A stretch of 64,000 nucleotides of DNA. Origin: Capnocytophaga ochracea DSM 7271 (GTDB taxonomy: Bacteria; Bacteroidota; Bacteroidia; Flavobacteriales; Flavobacteriaceae). Shown one piece after another: positions 26,063 to 35,207 of this stretch. Made by a program: the position numbers and the translations under genes. The stretch spans positions 612,501 through 676,500 of the forward strand of contig NC_013162.1 of the NCBI RefSeq assembly GCF_000023285.1. The letters are read 5' to 3'. Each line of letters starts with the position of its first letter. Position 1 is the first letter of the stretch. The notes under the pieces are model-generated. The model ran no database searches. It was not told the origin of the DNA and saw only the letters and a list, made by a program, of their open reading frames with translations.

Positions 26063-26483
26063 ATGACCTAAGACATTAAAAACAGGAAAGGGGCTCAAAA
26101 GGCGGTAGATATCCCTGCCGAAGTACTTTCGCTACTAAGTGCGGGCAGCATAGAAACGGTAAATCTTACCGAATGGTTAGCAATAGACCATTCACAGAAT
26201 ACTATTAGACTTATAGGAGCATTGTTATACGAAAAATATGCAAATACTGACCTCTATGATCCTTTGTTTAAGCAACTCATACACTTAATACCAAATCATA
26301 GAAGAAGACGATGACGACCGCCAAGAGGAACTAATAGAGCTATTTGATAGCAATGTACCTCACCCTGAAGGCAGTTCGTTGTTATTCTATCCGGAAAACT
26401 ACAACGCCCGCACTATGACGACCCCACCGTCGAGGAAGTAGTAGACAAATGCTTGGCGTATCAACTGATTATAATTAACTAAT
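26063..26483 (+). pseudogene. Broken gene of unknown function
   Basis: Starting at ATG 26063 the third codon is TAA. In the same frame coding sense resumes (DIKNRKGAQKAVDIPAEVL) and continues to about 26305, where the frame must shift to continue as IIEEDDDDRQEELIELF, and shift once more near 26410 to end as HYDDPTVEEVVDKCLAYQ and the stop. One nonsense and two frameshift lesions thus reconstruct a protein of about 135-140 residues. I do not recognise the family; the acidic, helical character recalls immunity-type or repeat-like accessory proteins, but that is a guess. Confidence 0.7.
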
Positions 26484-26527
26484 AAAAATGTGTCAATTGG
26501 CAAATATACTAATTAACAAATTACACA

Positions 26528-27292
26528 ATGACCACAAACGAGTATCATCAACCCATAGGGGAGGCATTACCTGATTTTTCAGTAGGAGAACCCCCTCATA
26601 TAACTCTTTTAAAGGGAAATTATTGTCTATTGGAACCTCTTTCTGTAGAGAAACATTTAGACGATTTGAGTGATTTCTATTTGGAAGCCAATGCCGTAAT
26701 ACCTGATTGGACGTATCTACCTATAGCTCCTATGAAGGATAAAGAGGAGTTGCACGCTTTACTCACTGAGCAGGAAGCCTCTGCTGACCCTTATTTTCTG
26801 ACAATTGTAGATAAGCAAACACGAAAAGCCGTGGGTACGCTCTCTCTAATGCGTATAGACCCTAAAAATAGAGTGATAGAAGTGGGATGGGTTATCTATT
26901 CGCCGGCTTTACAGCGTACGCGTATGGCTACAGAAGCACAGTATTTGTTGGCGAAATATGTGTTTGAAGTCCTCCAATATAGGCGTTACGAATGGAAGTG
27001 TGACAGCCTTAATGCACCTTCGCGCCGTGCTGCGGAACGCTTGGGCTTTGTGTATGAGGGCACATTCAGGCAGGCAGTGGTTTACAAAGGGCGTTCACGC
27101 GACACCGCTTGGTTTGCTATGATAGATAAGGAATGGACTGACAATAAATGTATTCTTGAACAATGGCTCTGCCCTGAGAATTTCGACTCGCAGGGTAAGC
27201 AACAGAAATCTTTGAAGAAGTTGAGAGAATTAATTAGCAAAAGAATAGATGAATCAATAGTAAAACCTTACATTTTAAATAACTCTGAATGA
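26528..27292 (+). CDS. GNAT-family N-acetyltransferase (RimJ/RimL type)
   Basis: A 254-residue protein with a GNAT domain at residues about 30-215. LLEPLSVEKHLDDLSDF opens it, AVGTLSLMRIDPKNRVIEVGWV forms the central strands, ALQRTRMATEAQYLLAKYVF includes the acetyl-CoA loop, and NAPSRRAAERLGFVYEG is the typical C-terminal GNAT block. Length with an N-terminal tail and a 40-residue C-terminal extension resembles RimJ/L or spermidine-type transferases acting on proteins or small amines. Substrate unknown. It has its own leader with AATTGGCAAATATACTAATT repeats. Confidence 0.87.
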   Translation: MTTNEYHQPIGEALPDFSVGEPPHITLLKGNYCLLEPLSVEKHLDDLSDFYLEANAVIPDWTYLPIAPMKDKEELHALLTEQEASADPYFLTIVDKQTRKAVGTLSLMRIDPKNRVIEVGWVIYSPALQRTRMATEAQYLLAKYVFEVLQYRRYEWKCDSLNAPSRRAAERLGFVYEGTFRQAVVYKGRSRDTAWFAMIDKEWTDNKCILEQWLCPENFDSQGKQQKSLKKLRELISKRIDESIVKPYILNNSE

Positions 27293-27334
27293 CTTCCAAG
27301 TCTCATCAAATAAATTACTTTTTCATCATCAGAA

Positions 27335-27400
27335 TTACAATCCTAAAAAAATAGGATAATCGACTTCATTAATCGTTGCTTGTAATACAATTGAGTTCAT
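27335..27400 (-). pseudogene. Remnant of a small gene with its promoter
   Basis: A minus-strand -7 box (TACCTTTG, 27422-27429) precedes ATG 27398-27400, which opens a frame of only 21 codons (MNSIVLQATINEVDYPIFLGL). After the stop a shifted frame still looks coding for about 18 residues (DDEKVIYLMRLGSHSEL). This suggests a decayed small gene, perhaps of toxin-antitoxin type. The rest of the 236-base gap has nothing else. Confidence 0.4.
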
Positions 27401-27475
27401 AATACTTCTTGTTTTTTTTCTCAAAGGTACAAAATAATTGACAATCTACAAATTGGCTAATTGACAAATTATTAC

Positions 27476-27483
27476 TACCTTTG
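27476..27483 (+). promoter_or_regulatory. Candidate -7 box TACCTTTG of menB
   Basis: TACCTTTG 45 bases before the menB ATG, preceded by a TTGGC at the expected spacing. The leader has TTTTCACTTTTCAT repeats. Confidence 0.65.
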
Positions 27484-27528
27484 CCCCCTAAATAATTTTT
27501 CACTTTTCATTTCTCACTTTTCAATTAT

Positions 27529-28359
27529 ATGAACTGGACAACCGTAAAAGAATACGAAGATATTACGTATAAAAAATGTGACGGCGTAGCGCGTATCGCC
27601 TTTAACCGTCCCGAAGTGCGCAATGCTTTTCGCCCTAAAACTACCGCCGAACTGCTCGACGCGTTCAAAGATGCCTATGAAGATATCAACATAGGCGCCG
27701 TTTTACTTTCTGCCGAAGGTCCCTCTCCCAAAGATGGCGTATGGAGTTTTTGCAGTGGTGGCGACCAAAAAGCGCGTGGTCATCAGGGGTATGTAGGCGA
27801 CGATGGCTACCACCGTCTCAATATCCTCGAAGTGCAACGCCTTATTCGCTTTATGCCCAAAGTGGTGATAGCAGTTGTGCCCGGTTGGGCAGTAGGGGGC
27901 GGACACTCATTGCACGTGGTATGCGATCTTACCCTTGCCAGCAAAGAACACGCTATTTTCAAACAAACCGATGCCGATGTAACGAGTTTTGATGCTGGTT
28001 ATGGGTCGGCTTATCTCGCCAAAATGGTCGGACAGAAGAAAGCCCGCGAAATCTTCTTCTTGGGGCGCAACTATTCTGCTCAAGAGGCTTTCGAGATGGG
28101 AATGGTAAACGCCGTAGTCCCTCACGACGAGCTCGAAGCTACCGCTTTTGAGTGGGCGCAAGAGATAATGGCTAAATCGCCTACCTCTATCAAAATGCTG
28201 AAATTCGCTATGAACCTCACCGATGACGGTATGGTTGGGCAACAAGTATTCGCAGGTGAAGCCACCCGTTTAGCATATATGACCGATGAAGCCAAAGAAG
28301 GACGCGATGCCTTCCTCGAAAAACGCAAACCTAACTTCGAAAAGAAATGGATTCCTTAA
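27529..28359 (+). CDS. menB: 1,4-dihydroxy-2-naphthoyl-CoA synthase
   Basis: MenB closes the second ring in menaquinone synthesis (Dieckmann-like condensation of o-succinylbenzoyl-CoA). The 276-residue crotonase-fold protein has RIAFNRPEVRNAFRPKT, SFCSGGDQKARGHQGYVGDD (oxyanion and disordered-loop region), PGWAVGGGHSLHVVCDL and TSFDAGYGSAYLAKMVG with the conserved Asp, then FFLGRNYSAQEA. Order and length are typical. It starts a group of genes on the same strand (to 31171) and complements menA at 17-18 kb. Confidence 0.95.
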   Translation: MNWTTVKEYEDITYKKCDGVARIAFNRPEVRNAFRPKTTAELLDAFKDAYEDINIGAVLLSAEGPSPKDGVWSFCSGGDQKARGHQGYVGDDGYHRLNILEVQRLIRFMPKVVIAVVPGWAVGGGHSLHVVCDLTLASKEHAIFKQTDADVTSFDAGYGSAYLAKMVGQKKAREIFFLGRNYSAQEAFEMGMVNAVVPHDELEATAFEWAQEIMAKSPTSIKMLKFAMNLTDDGMVGQQVFAGEATRLAYMTDEAKEGRDAFLEKRKPNFEKKWIP

Positions 28360-28379
28360 CAATTTGCTAATTCAATATT

Positions 28380-28799
28380 ATGACTGAAAAATTTACCTTA
28401 AATGAAGATGCTCAAGGCAATAAAAATCCTATATTGCCAGAGGGAGTGAAAAACTACCTCATCGATATTGATGGTACGGTAGGCGAGGATATCCCCAATG
28501 AAGAACCCGAGCGAATGGCTACTGCCGAGGTATTTCCCGATGCCTTAGCACAAGTAAACAAATGGTATGATGAAGGTCACGTGATTTACTTTTTCACCTC
28601 ACGCACCGAAGCACACCGTAAGGTTACTGAGCAATGGCTCAAAAAGCACGGCTTTAAGTATCACGGCATCATCTTTGGCAAACCTCGCGGAGGCAACTAT
28701 CATTGGATAGACAATCACATCGTAAAAGCTACCCGCTACAAGGGCAAATTCACCGATTTTGTCCTCAAAGAAGAAACCGTAGAAGTGTTTAATGATTAG
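28380..28799 (+). CDS. HAD-like phosphatase-type protein (LNS2-like)
   Basis: A 139-residue protein with an acidic DxD motif in KNYLIDIDGTVGED (about residues 22-35), YFFTSRTEAHRKVTEQWLKK (motif II region with T/S) and IIFGKPRGGNYHWIDNH. These steps fit a minimal HAD fold of the kind also seen in LNS2 domains. In Flavobacteriia it is sometimes labelled phosphoheptose isomerase, which the sequence does not support. Substrate unknown. It sits 20 bases after menB, so the two probably share a transcript. Confidence 0.75.
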   Translation: MTEKFTLNEDAQGNKNPILPEGVKNYLIDIDGTVGEDIPNEEPERMATAEVFPDALAQVNKWYDEGHVIYFFTSRTEAHRKVTEQWLKKHGFKYHGIIFGKPRGGNYHWIDNHIVKATRYKGKFTDFVLKEETVEVFND

Positions 28800-28949
28800 T
28801 GCGAGCTTGTAGCTCGTGCCAAATTGACAAATCGACAAATTGACAAATTACAGCCCGTGCGGCTCGCACCAAATCGACAAATTACAGCTCATACAACTCA
28901 TACCAAATTTGCTAATTTCCAAATTTGCTAATTTTCAAATTAGATTATT

Positions 28950-29723
28950 ATGATTCCAACAATGGCAGAACTCTCAGCTCGCGGCGAAACCCCCGAAGTA
29001 CTCTTCTGGGTAGGCTGTGCTGGTAGTTTTGACGACAGAGCTAAACCTATTATTAAAGCCTTTGCCCACCTCTTGCAAAAAGCAGGGGTGCGCTTTGCCG
29101 TACTCGGTACCGAAGAGAGCTGTACCGGCGACCCTGCCAAGCGTGCAGGTAACGAATTTCTCTTCCAAATGCAGGCAATGACGAATATCAAAGTGCTGAA
29201 CAGCTACCATATTACTAAGATAGTAACTGCTTGTCCACACTGTTTCAATACTCTTAAAAACGAATACCCTGCCTTAGGCGGACACTATGAAGTCCTCCAT
29301 CATACCGAATTGCTCAAAACTTTGGTGCAGGAAGGCCGACTTACCATTGAGGACGGTGCTTTTAAAGGTAAACGCATCGTCTTTCACGACCCTTGTTATT
29401 TGGGCAGAGCCAACAAGGTGTACAATGCCCCGCGTGAACTCTTACAAAAACTCGATGCTGATTTGGTAGAGATGAAGAGTTGCAAGGCACGTGCTCTTTG
29501 TTGTGGAGCGGGAGGCGCTCAGATGTTCAAAGAAGCTGAAAAAGGCGATAAGGATATCAATGTTTTGCGCACTGAGCAAGCCCTTGAAGTGCACCCCAAT
29601 ATCATCGCTACCGCTTGTCCCTTTTGTAATACTATGATGACCGATGGTATAAAGACAAAAAACAAAGAAACACAAGTAAAAGTATACGACATCGCAGAAT
29701 TACTTGAGAACAGTGAAAAATGA
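28950..29723 (+). CDS. CCG-domain Fe-S oxidoreductase subunit (GlpC/LutA/HdrB-like)
   Basis: A 257-residue protein with two cysteine-rich CCG domains. FWVGCAGSFDDRAK opens the first, ACPHCFNTLKNEYP closes it; HDPCYLGRANKVY, CKARALCCGAGGAQMF and TACPFCNTMM make up the second. These ligate an iron-sulfur cluster in heterodisulfide reductase-type and lactate-utilisation proteins. In other Bacteroidota the gene follows an Fe-S protein partner; here none is adjacent. It overlaps the cls gene by four bases (ATGA). Electron partner and substrate unknown. Confidence 0.85.
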   Translation: MIPTMAELSARGETPEVLFWVGCAGSFDDRAKPIIKAFAHLLQKAGVRFAVLGTEESCTGDPAKRAGNEFLFQMQAMTNIKVLNSYHITKIVTACPHCFNTLKNEYPALGGHYEVLHHTELLKTLVQEGRLTIEDGAFKGKRIVFHDPCYLGRANKVYNAPRELLQKLDADLVEMKSCKARALCCGAGGAQMFKEAEKGDKDINVLRTEQALEVHPNIIATACPFCNTMMTDGIKTKNKETQVKVYDIAELLENSEK

Positions 29724-31171
29724 AGTTCCTTCTGCTCTATGAAATCCTCTACGTCCTACTGATAATCGCTATTTGTTTGCGCATCGTGTGGGACACCCGT
29801 TCGGTGAGTAAAGCCTTAGCATACTTGCTCTTGGTTATCTTTGTGCCTATATTGGGGGCTATCTTTTACTTCTCATTTGGTATCAACTATCGCAAGCATA
29901 AAATATACCACAAAAAGCTCACTATCGACCAATCCTTTCGTCAGCGATTAGAACATATCTATCCGCAGATACGTGCCCATCTAAACTCGCTTGATACTGC
30001 CTTCATCACTCCCTATGAAAAGAGTTTACGCTTCCTCTCGAACATAGAAGAACGCCTCTCTATTATCCCTAACGAAGAGGTAAAGGTGATATGCAACGGC
30101 GAAAACCTCTTCCCTGAACTACTCGACGCCCTACGCACAGCAAAGCACCATATTCATATAGAGTATTACATCTACGAGAATGACCACATAGGCAATGCCA
30201 TTAAAAATATTCTTATTGAGAAAGTGCGGGCAGGGGTAGAAGTGCGCTTTATTTATGATGATTTCGGAAGTCAGGGCATTCGCAAGAATATAGTAAAAGA
30301 ACTCTTAGCCAATGGTGTGCCTGCTTTCCCTTTTTACAAAATCAACTTTGTAAAACTCGCTAACCGTATGAACTACCGCAACCACCGCAAGATAGTGGTG
30401 GTGGACGGCTATACCGCTTTCGTAGGAGGCATCAATATCAGTGATAAGTACAACAACAATGAGCCTAATGCCCTCTATTGGCGGGATACTCACCTAAAAG
30501 TACGAGGTTACTCAGCTCACGTATTGCAAGCAGTATTCTTACAAGATTGGAATTTTTGCAGTGAGGAAAACGTAGCTATCGATGCACCTTACTTTCCCAT
30601 AGTCACACAGCCCTACCCTACCGATTATTTTACACAAATCGTCTCTAGCGGTGCAGATTCTGACTTATCTAACATTCTCTTCGCTACCGTACAACTCATC
30701 TACGCTGCCAAGCGTGAAATCCTGATTACCACTCCTTATTTTATTCCCGACACTTCGCTACAAGAAGCCCTCATCATTGCGGCACTTAGCGGGGTAGAGG
30801 TGAAATTACTTGTACCAAAAGAAGGCGATTCGGTGTTTGTGCATACGGCTAGCGAGTCGTTTTTTGAAGAACTGCTAAAGGCAGGGGTAGAAATCTACCG
30901 ATACGAAAAGGGCTTTGTACACGCCAAGACTTTTGTGATAGACGGCGAAGTAGCCTCAGTAGGGACAGCTAACCTTGATGCGCGCAGTTTCGACCTTAAC
31001 TTTGAAGTGAATGCCTTAGTGTACAACAAAGAAGTTGCAGGTGATTTGCGCAGGATTTTCTATAAGGATTTAGAAGACGCAAGTTTTTTAAGGTTAGAAG
31101 CGTGGGAAAAGCGAAGTAAGTTCAAACAGCTTATAGAACGTATCGTGCGGTTGTTTTCACCCTTCTTGTAA
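29720..31171 (+). CDS. cls: Cardiolipin synthase
   Basis: A membrane phospholipase-D-type enzyme that joins two phosphatidylglycerols. The 483-residue protein has two N-terminal membrane helices (residues about 1-55), then two PLD domains with HKD motifs: NHRKIVVVDGYTAFVGG near residue 220-236, and HAKTFVIDGEVASVGTANLD near residue 400-420. Both H, K and D sets are complete. A YYIYENDHIG strand precedes the first. Length is as in ClsA. The start overlaps the CCG protein stop, and a strong hairpin follows the gene. Confidence 0.93.
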   Translation: MKFLLLYEILYVLLIIAICLRIVWDTRSVSKALAYLLLVIFVPILGAIFYFSFGINYRKHKIYHKKLTIDQSFRQRLEHIYPQIRAHLNSLDTAFITPYEKSLRFLSNIEERLSIIPNEEVKVICNGENLFPELLDALRTAKHHIHIEYYIYENDHIGNAIKNILIEKVRAGVEVRFIYDDFGSQGIRKNIVKELLANGVPAFPFYKINFVKLANRMNYRNHRKIVVVDGYTAFVGGINISDKYNNNEPNALYWRDTHLKVRGYSAHVLQAVFLQDWNFCSEENVAIDAPYFPIVTQPYPTDYFTQIVSSGADSDLSNILFATVQLIYAAKREILITTPYFIPDTSLQEALIIAALSGVEVKLLVPKEGDSVFVHTASESFFEELLKAGVEIYRYEKGFVHAKTFVIDGEVASVGTANLDARSFDLNFEVNALVYNKEVAGDLRRIFYKDLEDASFLRLEAWEKRSKFKQLIERIVRLFSPFL

Positions 31172-31175
31172 AACA

Positions 31176-31204
31176 AAAAAGGCTTCCTTATAGGAAGCCT
31201 TTCG
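31176..31204. terminator. Bidirectional terminator between cls and tRNA-Gln
   Basis: AGGCTTCC and GGAAGCCT pair around TTATA, with an A6 run on the left, so minus-strand transcripts (tRNA-Gln) end with T6; the right side has a shorter T run for cls. Confidence 0.85.
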
Positions 31205-31275
31205 TTGGTCTACTAGGACTCGAACCTAGAATAACAGAACCAAAATCTGCTGTGTTACCATTACACCATAGACCA
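31205..31275 (-). tRNA. tRNA-Gln (anticodon TTG)
   Basis: The minus strand folds into a full cloverleaf of 71 bases: acceptor TGGTCTA/TAGACCA, D arm GTGTAATGGTAACAC, anticodon stem GCAGA/TCTGT with loop TTTTGGT (anticodon TTG reading CAA), and T arm CTAGG TTCGAGT CCTAG. Discriminator A; the 3' CCA is not encoded. A -7 box lies at 31298-31305. Confidence 0.95.
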
Positions 31276-31297
31276 ATCACATTTCATTTTTGCGGTG

Positions 31298-31305
31298 CAA
31301 AGGTA
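31298..31305 (-). promoter_or_regulatory. Candidate -7 box of tRNA-Gln
   Basis: Minus strand TACCTTTG, 23 bases before the tRNA 5' end, with TTGC-like element upstream (plus GCAAATT near 31323). Confidence 0.65.
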
Positions 31306-31496
31306 CTGCTATTTTTCTAATCTGCAAATTTTTTAATAGTTTTTTTACGAAAAATCTATTAGAAACAAATAAAATACTTTATAATTAAGCAGTTAATCAC
31401 AGTTCTCTTCTGATAGTATTCTATTTTTTAACAAGTAAAAGCACTGAATCCTTCCCATTCTTCTTTCGTATTCCTTCATCTGAACTACACTCACTA

Positions 31497-31526
31497 AAAA
31501 GCCTCATTGCTGCGCAATGAGGCTTT
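31497..31526 (-). terminator. Terminator of the Ig-like lipoprotein gene
   Basis: AAGCCTCATTG and CGCAATGAGGCTT pair around CTG, with an A-run on the left giving a T-run on minus-strand RNA. It follows the stop at 31529 directly. Confidence 0.8.
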
Positions 31527-31528
31527 TG

Positions 31529-33172
31529 TCATTCGTTAATACTCCAAGTTTCTTCTACTTCCCAGTTGGCGCGAAGTTCTATGAGTTGTGGGAAATACCA
31601 GACTCGCTCGGGCTGGCGTTGTTCAAGGAAACTACCTGTGTCCCACTCTCGATTAGCATTCTTGTCCTCTATCAGGCGTAAGCGGAACTTACTGGGGTTT
31701 ACGTTCTCGAACAGGTATTGCTCTTGTGGTTTTTCAACATAAAGCTCTCTCACTACCTCGGTAGCTTTTTCATTGGTGAGTTGCAAAATAACAGGGTATT
31801 GCAAGGTCTTCTCATCGGTGTTGAGGTGCAACTTAAAGATGGCTACTTCTTCGAGTTTTTTGGTATGTAGGTTTACTTTTAGGGTATCGTTCGTATGTCC
31901 AAAAAAGTCGGTGAGCGCATTAGGGAGTGCTTCTATGCGGTAGGTCTCGTCATTCTTTTTATCGAATAGCACATAGTATTCTAAGCGATTAGGGGCTAAT
32001 TGCGTTTTAAACGGAACAGCTATCGCCGTAGAATCTTTGCCTGCAAACACTTTTAGCTTAGTGCTATCGGTCTTTACTATGGGGATATTACTCCTAAAAC
32101 CAAAGTCTTTGTACATCGGCAAATCACCCGAAAAAAGGTTCTCTATCTGCAAACTGTCGTTCTTCATTTCCTTTATACGGACTTTAAACGTATCAATTTT
32201 TTTCTGTTTTGCTACTGTAAATACCAAAGAATCCTTCTGTTTAGGGCTATACCACAGGTTGAGCGTATCTTTCTTGGGGTCTTTGGAGACGATATACTTA
32301 AAATCTTTACTCACCGGTGATATCGGCTTGATGCTCACACTATCGGTTTTACCTTCGAAGCCAAACTGTATATGGTTACCCGCCACTTGTGTAGGGCGGT
32401 GTGCTTTATAAGGGGGCACTTCTTTGAACAAGCGCAATTTGGGGTAGAAACCCTGTGGATTCCCCTTCAAATCGGCGACGGTGATAGGTTCTTCCATAAA
32501 GGCAATTTTGTCGTCTTTGGGATTGAACAGATAGTTGGCACTCTTCTCTTTCAGCGCAATGAGCTTGTATTTGCCTTCTTTGAGGTATTCGAGCACAAAG
32601 CTATCGAGACTATCGAGCGTATTAGTAACGTAAGTAGGTTGCGTTTTGTACACGAGCGAATCGTTATACTGCTCATTATAAGGGTAGAGCATCACCGTTA
32701 CAAAGTTATCGGGTTTAGGGGCAATGGCATCGGCAATATCACCTTCATACCAAAGCGAGTCGAGCGCATCGCCAGTGGAAAACACGTATTTAAAATCGGA
32801 CAAAGGATTGCCTTCGTTGTAATCCTGAATGCTATTGCCGAAGTTCAGCACGTAGGTAGTATTGGGTTTTAGGGTATCGATAATGTTTATTTCCAACCAT
32901 TTCGAAGCTGAAGTAGGCGAAATAGTAGGGAAGGTTTTCATCGGGGGGGAGATGATAAGCTGTTTGCGCACGTCTTTGGTAACCACAAACTCATCGAACT
33001 GCAAACGTATTTTCTTGCCGTAGAACTTCATTGCTCCCGACCTTGGCACCGACTGCAAAAGGACAGGTGCAGTAGTATCTTTGGGACCTCCTGTGGGCGA
33101 ACCACGACGGGCGCACTGCCACAGCAGTAAGGCGATGAATATAGTGAGCAGTATGGGGAATCTATGTTTCAT
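31529..33172 (-). CDS. Lipoprotein with N-terminal Ig-like (Big_5) domain
   Basis: A 547-residue exported lipoprotein: signal helix LLTIFIALLLWQC with the lipidated Cys at residue 20, then RRGSPTGGPKDTTAPVLLQS. Residues about 35-130 form a Big_5-type Ig-like domain (DEFVVTKDVRKQLIISPP, TLKPNTTYVLNFGNSIQD). The long remainder is predicted as beta-rich without motifs I recognise. Proteins with this beginning are widespread in Flavobacteriia and of unknown role; an outer-membrane or periplasmic location is inferred. Promoter: TACTTTTG on the minus strand at 33199-33206. Confidence 0.85.
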   Translation of the reverse strand: MKHRFPILLTIFIALLLWQCARRGSPTGGPKDTTAPVLLQSVPRSGAMKFYGKKIRLQFDEFVVTKDVRKQLIISPPMKTFPTISPTSASKWLEINIIDTLKPNTTYVLNFGNSIQDYNEGNPLSDFKYVFSTGDALDSLWYEGDIADAIAPKPDNFVTVMLYPYNEQYNDSLVYKTQPTYVTNTLDSLDSFVLEYLKEGKYKLIALKEKSANYLFNPKDDKIAFMEEPITVADLKGNPQGFYPKLRLFKEVPPYKAHRPTQVAGNHIQFGFEGKTDSVSIKPISPVSKDFKYIVSKDPKKDTLNLWYSPKQKDSLVFTVAKQKKIDTFKVRIKEMKNDSLQIENLFSGDLPMYKDFGFRSNIPIVKTDSTKLKVFAGKDSTAIAVPFKTQLAPNRLEYYVLFDKKNDETYRIEALPNALTDFFGHTNDTLKVNLHTKKLEEVAIFKLHLNTDEKTLQYPVILQLTNEKATEVVRELYVEKPQEQYLFENVNPSKFRLRLIEDKNANREWDTGSFLEQRQPERVWYFPQLIELRANWEVEETWSINE

Positions 33173-33198
33173 ATAATGAGTTACAAGGTAATTTTTTG

Positions 33199-33206
33199 CA
33201 AAAGTA
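33199..33206 (-). promoter_or_regulatory. Candidate -7 box of the Ig-like lipoprotein gene
   Basis: Minus strand TACTTTTG, 27 bases before the ATG. Confidence 0.6.
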
Positions 33207-33408
33207 GTAAATAATTAGTGAATTGGCAAATTCAGCTAATAGTACACTGACAAATCTATCCATTAATAAAAATGTTAATACTTGTTAAATGCTTGCGTTT
33301 TTTTCAGATTTAAGAGCTGAGTATCTTAAAACTTTTTAAAAACTATAAATATATAATAGTCAATATATTGTCTTTATTTTTATATTTTACTTTTTAGCTA
33401 CTTTAACC

Positions 33409-33463
33409 GAAGGTAAGACGAACCTAAGGCGAATCTAAACCGAAGCTAAGGCGAAGGAAAGGC
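33409..33463 (+). repeat. 11-bp tandem array, five units (gap 33173-33575)
   Basis: GAAGGTAAGAC, GAACCTAAGGC, GAATCTAAACC, GAAGCTAAGGC and GAAGGAAAGGC, without gaps. The rest of the 403-base gap shows only AT-rich sequence. Confidence 0.88.
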
Positions 33464-33575
33464 GTTAGAAAACTGAATATCAGATGGGTAAAAAAGGCTG
33501 ATTTTTTTTGAACAAAATGCAGGTAAAAGTGTTTTTTTAACAAAAAAACCGCAAAGTATTTCATCTGCAAATTGT

Positions 33576-34004
33576 CTATTCTGTTAAAGTGTTGCTTTGT
33601 ATCCAAAGGCTATCTATAGCTATTTTGCCAAAAGCCGACTTGTCATCTGCTAAGCTACTGTATTGTTCAAACGATACCTCAGGGGTAGTAAGCAGGCGTT
33701 TTTCGGTTTGTATAGCCTTAAAGTACTCTGCTTTACGCTGTTGCCATAGTTCCCAAAAGGGCGATTTATAACCGTAAATACTCGTGAGGATTTTAATTGT
33801 TTCTTCTTGCAAGGCAAGCATCTCTACCAATGCTTTTGTATCGCCCTCGTCTACTAAGGCGTCTAAACAAAGCACCGTATTGTAATAGGTATAACCCGCT
33901 TTACAGAGCAAGTGCAAGGTTTCCGCACTTACAGTAGGAAAATAAGCGTGAAACAACGCAGGGTAATGCTTGTAAAATTCTGGAAATTTCTCAGTAGTGA
34001 GCAT
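33576..34004 (-). CDS. Short protein of unknown function, possibly a truncated isoprenoid-synthase-like protein
   Basis: A 142-residue frame without signal peptide, starting four bases after the frameshifted paralogue ends. The helical pattern around AGYTYYNTVLCLDALVDEGD recalls the first Asp-rich helix of class 1 isoprenoid-biosynthesis-like proteins found in Bacteroidota, which are about twice as long. The C-terminal half of such a protein is missing. I cannot confirm this link; it may simply be a short unknown protein. Confidence 0.45.
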   Translation of the reverse strand: MLTTEKFPEFYKHYPALFHAYFPTVSAETLHLLCKAGYTYYNTVLCLDALVDEGDTKALVEMLALQEETIKILTSIYGYKSPFWELWQQRKAEYFKAIQTEKRLLTTPEVSFEQYSSLADDKSAFGKIAIDSLWIQSNTLTE

Positions 34005-34008
34005 AAGG

Positions 34009-35174
34009 CTATTGGTTTATAAAATCTTGTTCTTCTTTGGTGAGTAAAAACTTGGCTTCACCTTGTTTATGAGGGGTAACGTATTCAAAGAAAGGTTTTT
34101 CAACCTCTATTCTGTCATTCTTTTTTATTTGTCCTTTTGTTACACCTGTACGCAAGAAAGATTGTTCTGTTTGAAGATTATCCCTTTTGTTATTATATTC
34201 AATACCTCCTTTAGCTTTTACATAAAGACTGCTAAACAATAATTTGTTCTTATAATTACTGAAAGTAATGTCTAAGGAGAAATTATCTGAGATAGATTTA
34301 AAGGGAATTTTGCTTTCCTTTGAAACATTTTCACTTACAGAACGCTTGGTATCATTAAAAACAATACGTTTCACTGCATTAGTGTGATTATCAAAATAAA
34401 TAACCGAATTAGTTAATTTAAGACTGAGCTCTTTTTTGATAACAATGTCTGCATTAAAAGTTACTTTGGTGTAATCAGCATTCTTTTCAACTTTTTTAAT
34501 TTCAATATTCTCTCCATAATATTTTATGAAAGATAGATAACTATTGGGGTAAAGAAATTGAAATAGGTTTTTAGGATCTAAAAAAGCTCCTTGCGTAGTT
34601 TTATTCTTATCATTCTTTATGTGAGAATAATCAGTATTTTTGAGTGCAACAGCCAACTGTTTATCTAATGTTTCTTGTGGGATATATAGATATTGTTTAA
34701 ACCACCAATCTAATTGTACTTGATAAAGCCGTGTAAGGGTATCATTTCTTATAAACTTTTCTCTATAAGTACATTCTAATGTTTTAGCATTAGTTTCATA
34801 GAGTTTTTTATAATTATCTAACACGTATCCTACTTGTTTTTTTAAATCAAAATTATAAATAACTACCTCATCAAGCACAATTTCTTCAGGAGTTAAATAC
34901 AGAGTGCTAAGAGAAGTGTCTTTATTTATAACTAATTTCTTTGTCGCATAACCTACACAACTTACAATTAAGCTATCTTGTATGCTAAAATCTATTTTTG
35001 CCTTACCCTCTTCATTAGTAATTGTTCCTTTTTCAAGATTAGGCAGATATAGATCACATTGCTAATAGGCTGTTTGGTTGTGTTATCCAAAACATTTATA
35101 ATCTTCTGTTGTGCAGCAAGAAATTGAAAAGAAATTAGTAGTAAAATTGTTGTTATATGTAATTTTAATTTCAT
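34009..35174 (-). pseudogene. Frameshifted carboxypeptidase-regulatory-like exported protein (paralogue 1)
   Basis: ATG 35172-35174 opens a signal peptide (MKLKLHITTILLLISFQFLAAQ) and KQPISNV, then the frame breaks. Restoring one base near 35052 gives ISNVDLYLPNLEKGTITNEEGKAKI, matching ISNVEVYYTNTLNGTITNEEG of the next gene, and the frame then runs through DEVVIYNFDLKKQVGYVLDNY to the same C-terminus GEAKFLLTKEEQDFINQ. So a single base is missing from an otherwise intact 385-residue gene. Members have an N-terminal CarboxypepD_reg-like domain and a long unknown domain. It is a recent relative of 35208-36362. Confidence 0.8.
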
Positions 35175-35207
35175 AAGTTTCTTATATTAAATGTTTAGAT
35201 ATTATGG

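Noticed and set aside
28380-28799. Phosphoheptose isomerase
   Set aside because: No SIS-domain motifs; the DxD block and other steps fit a HAD-like protein.
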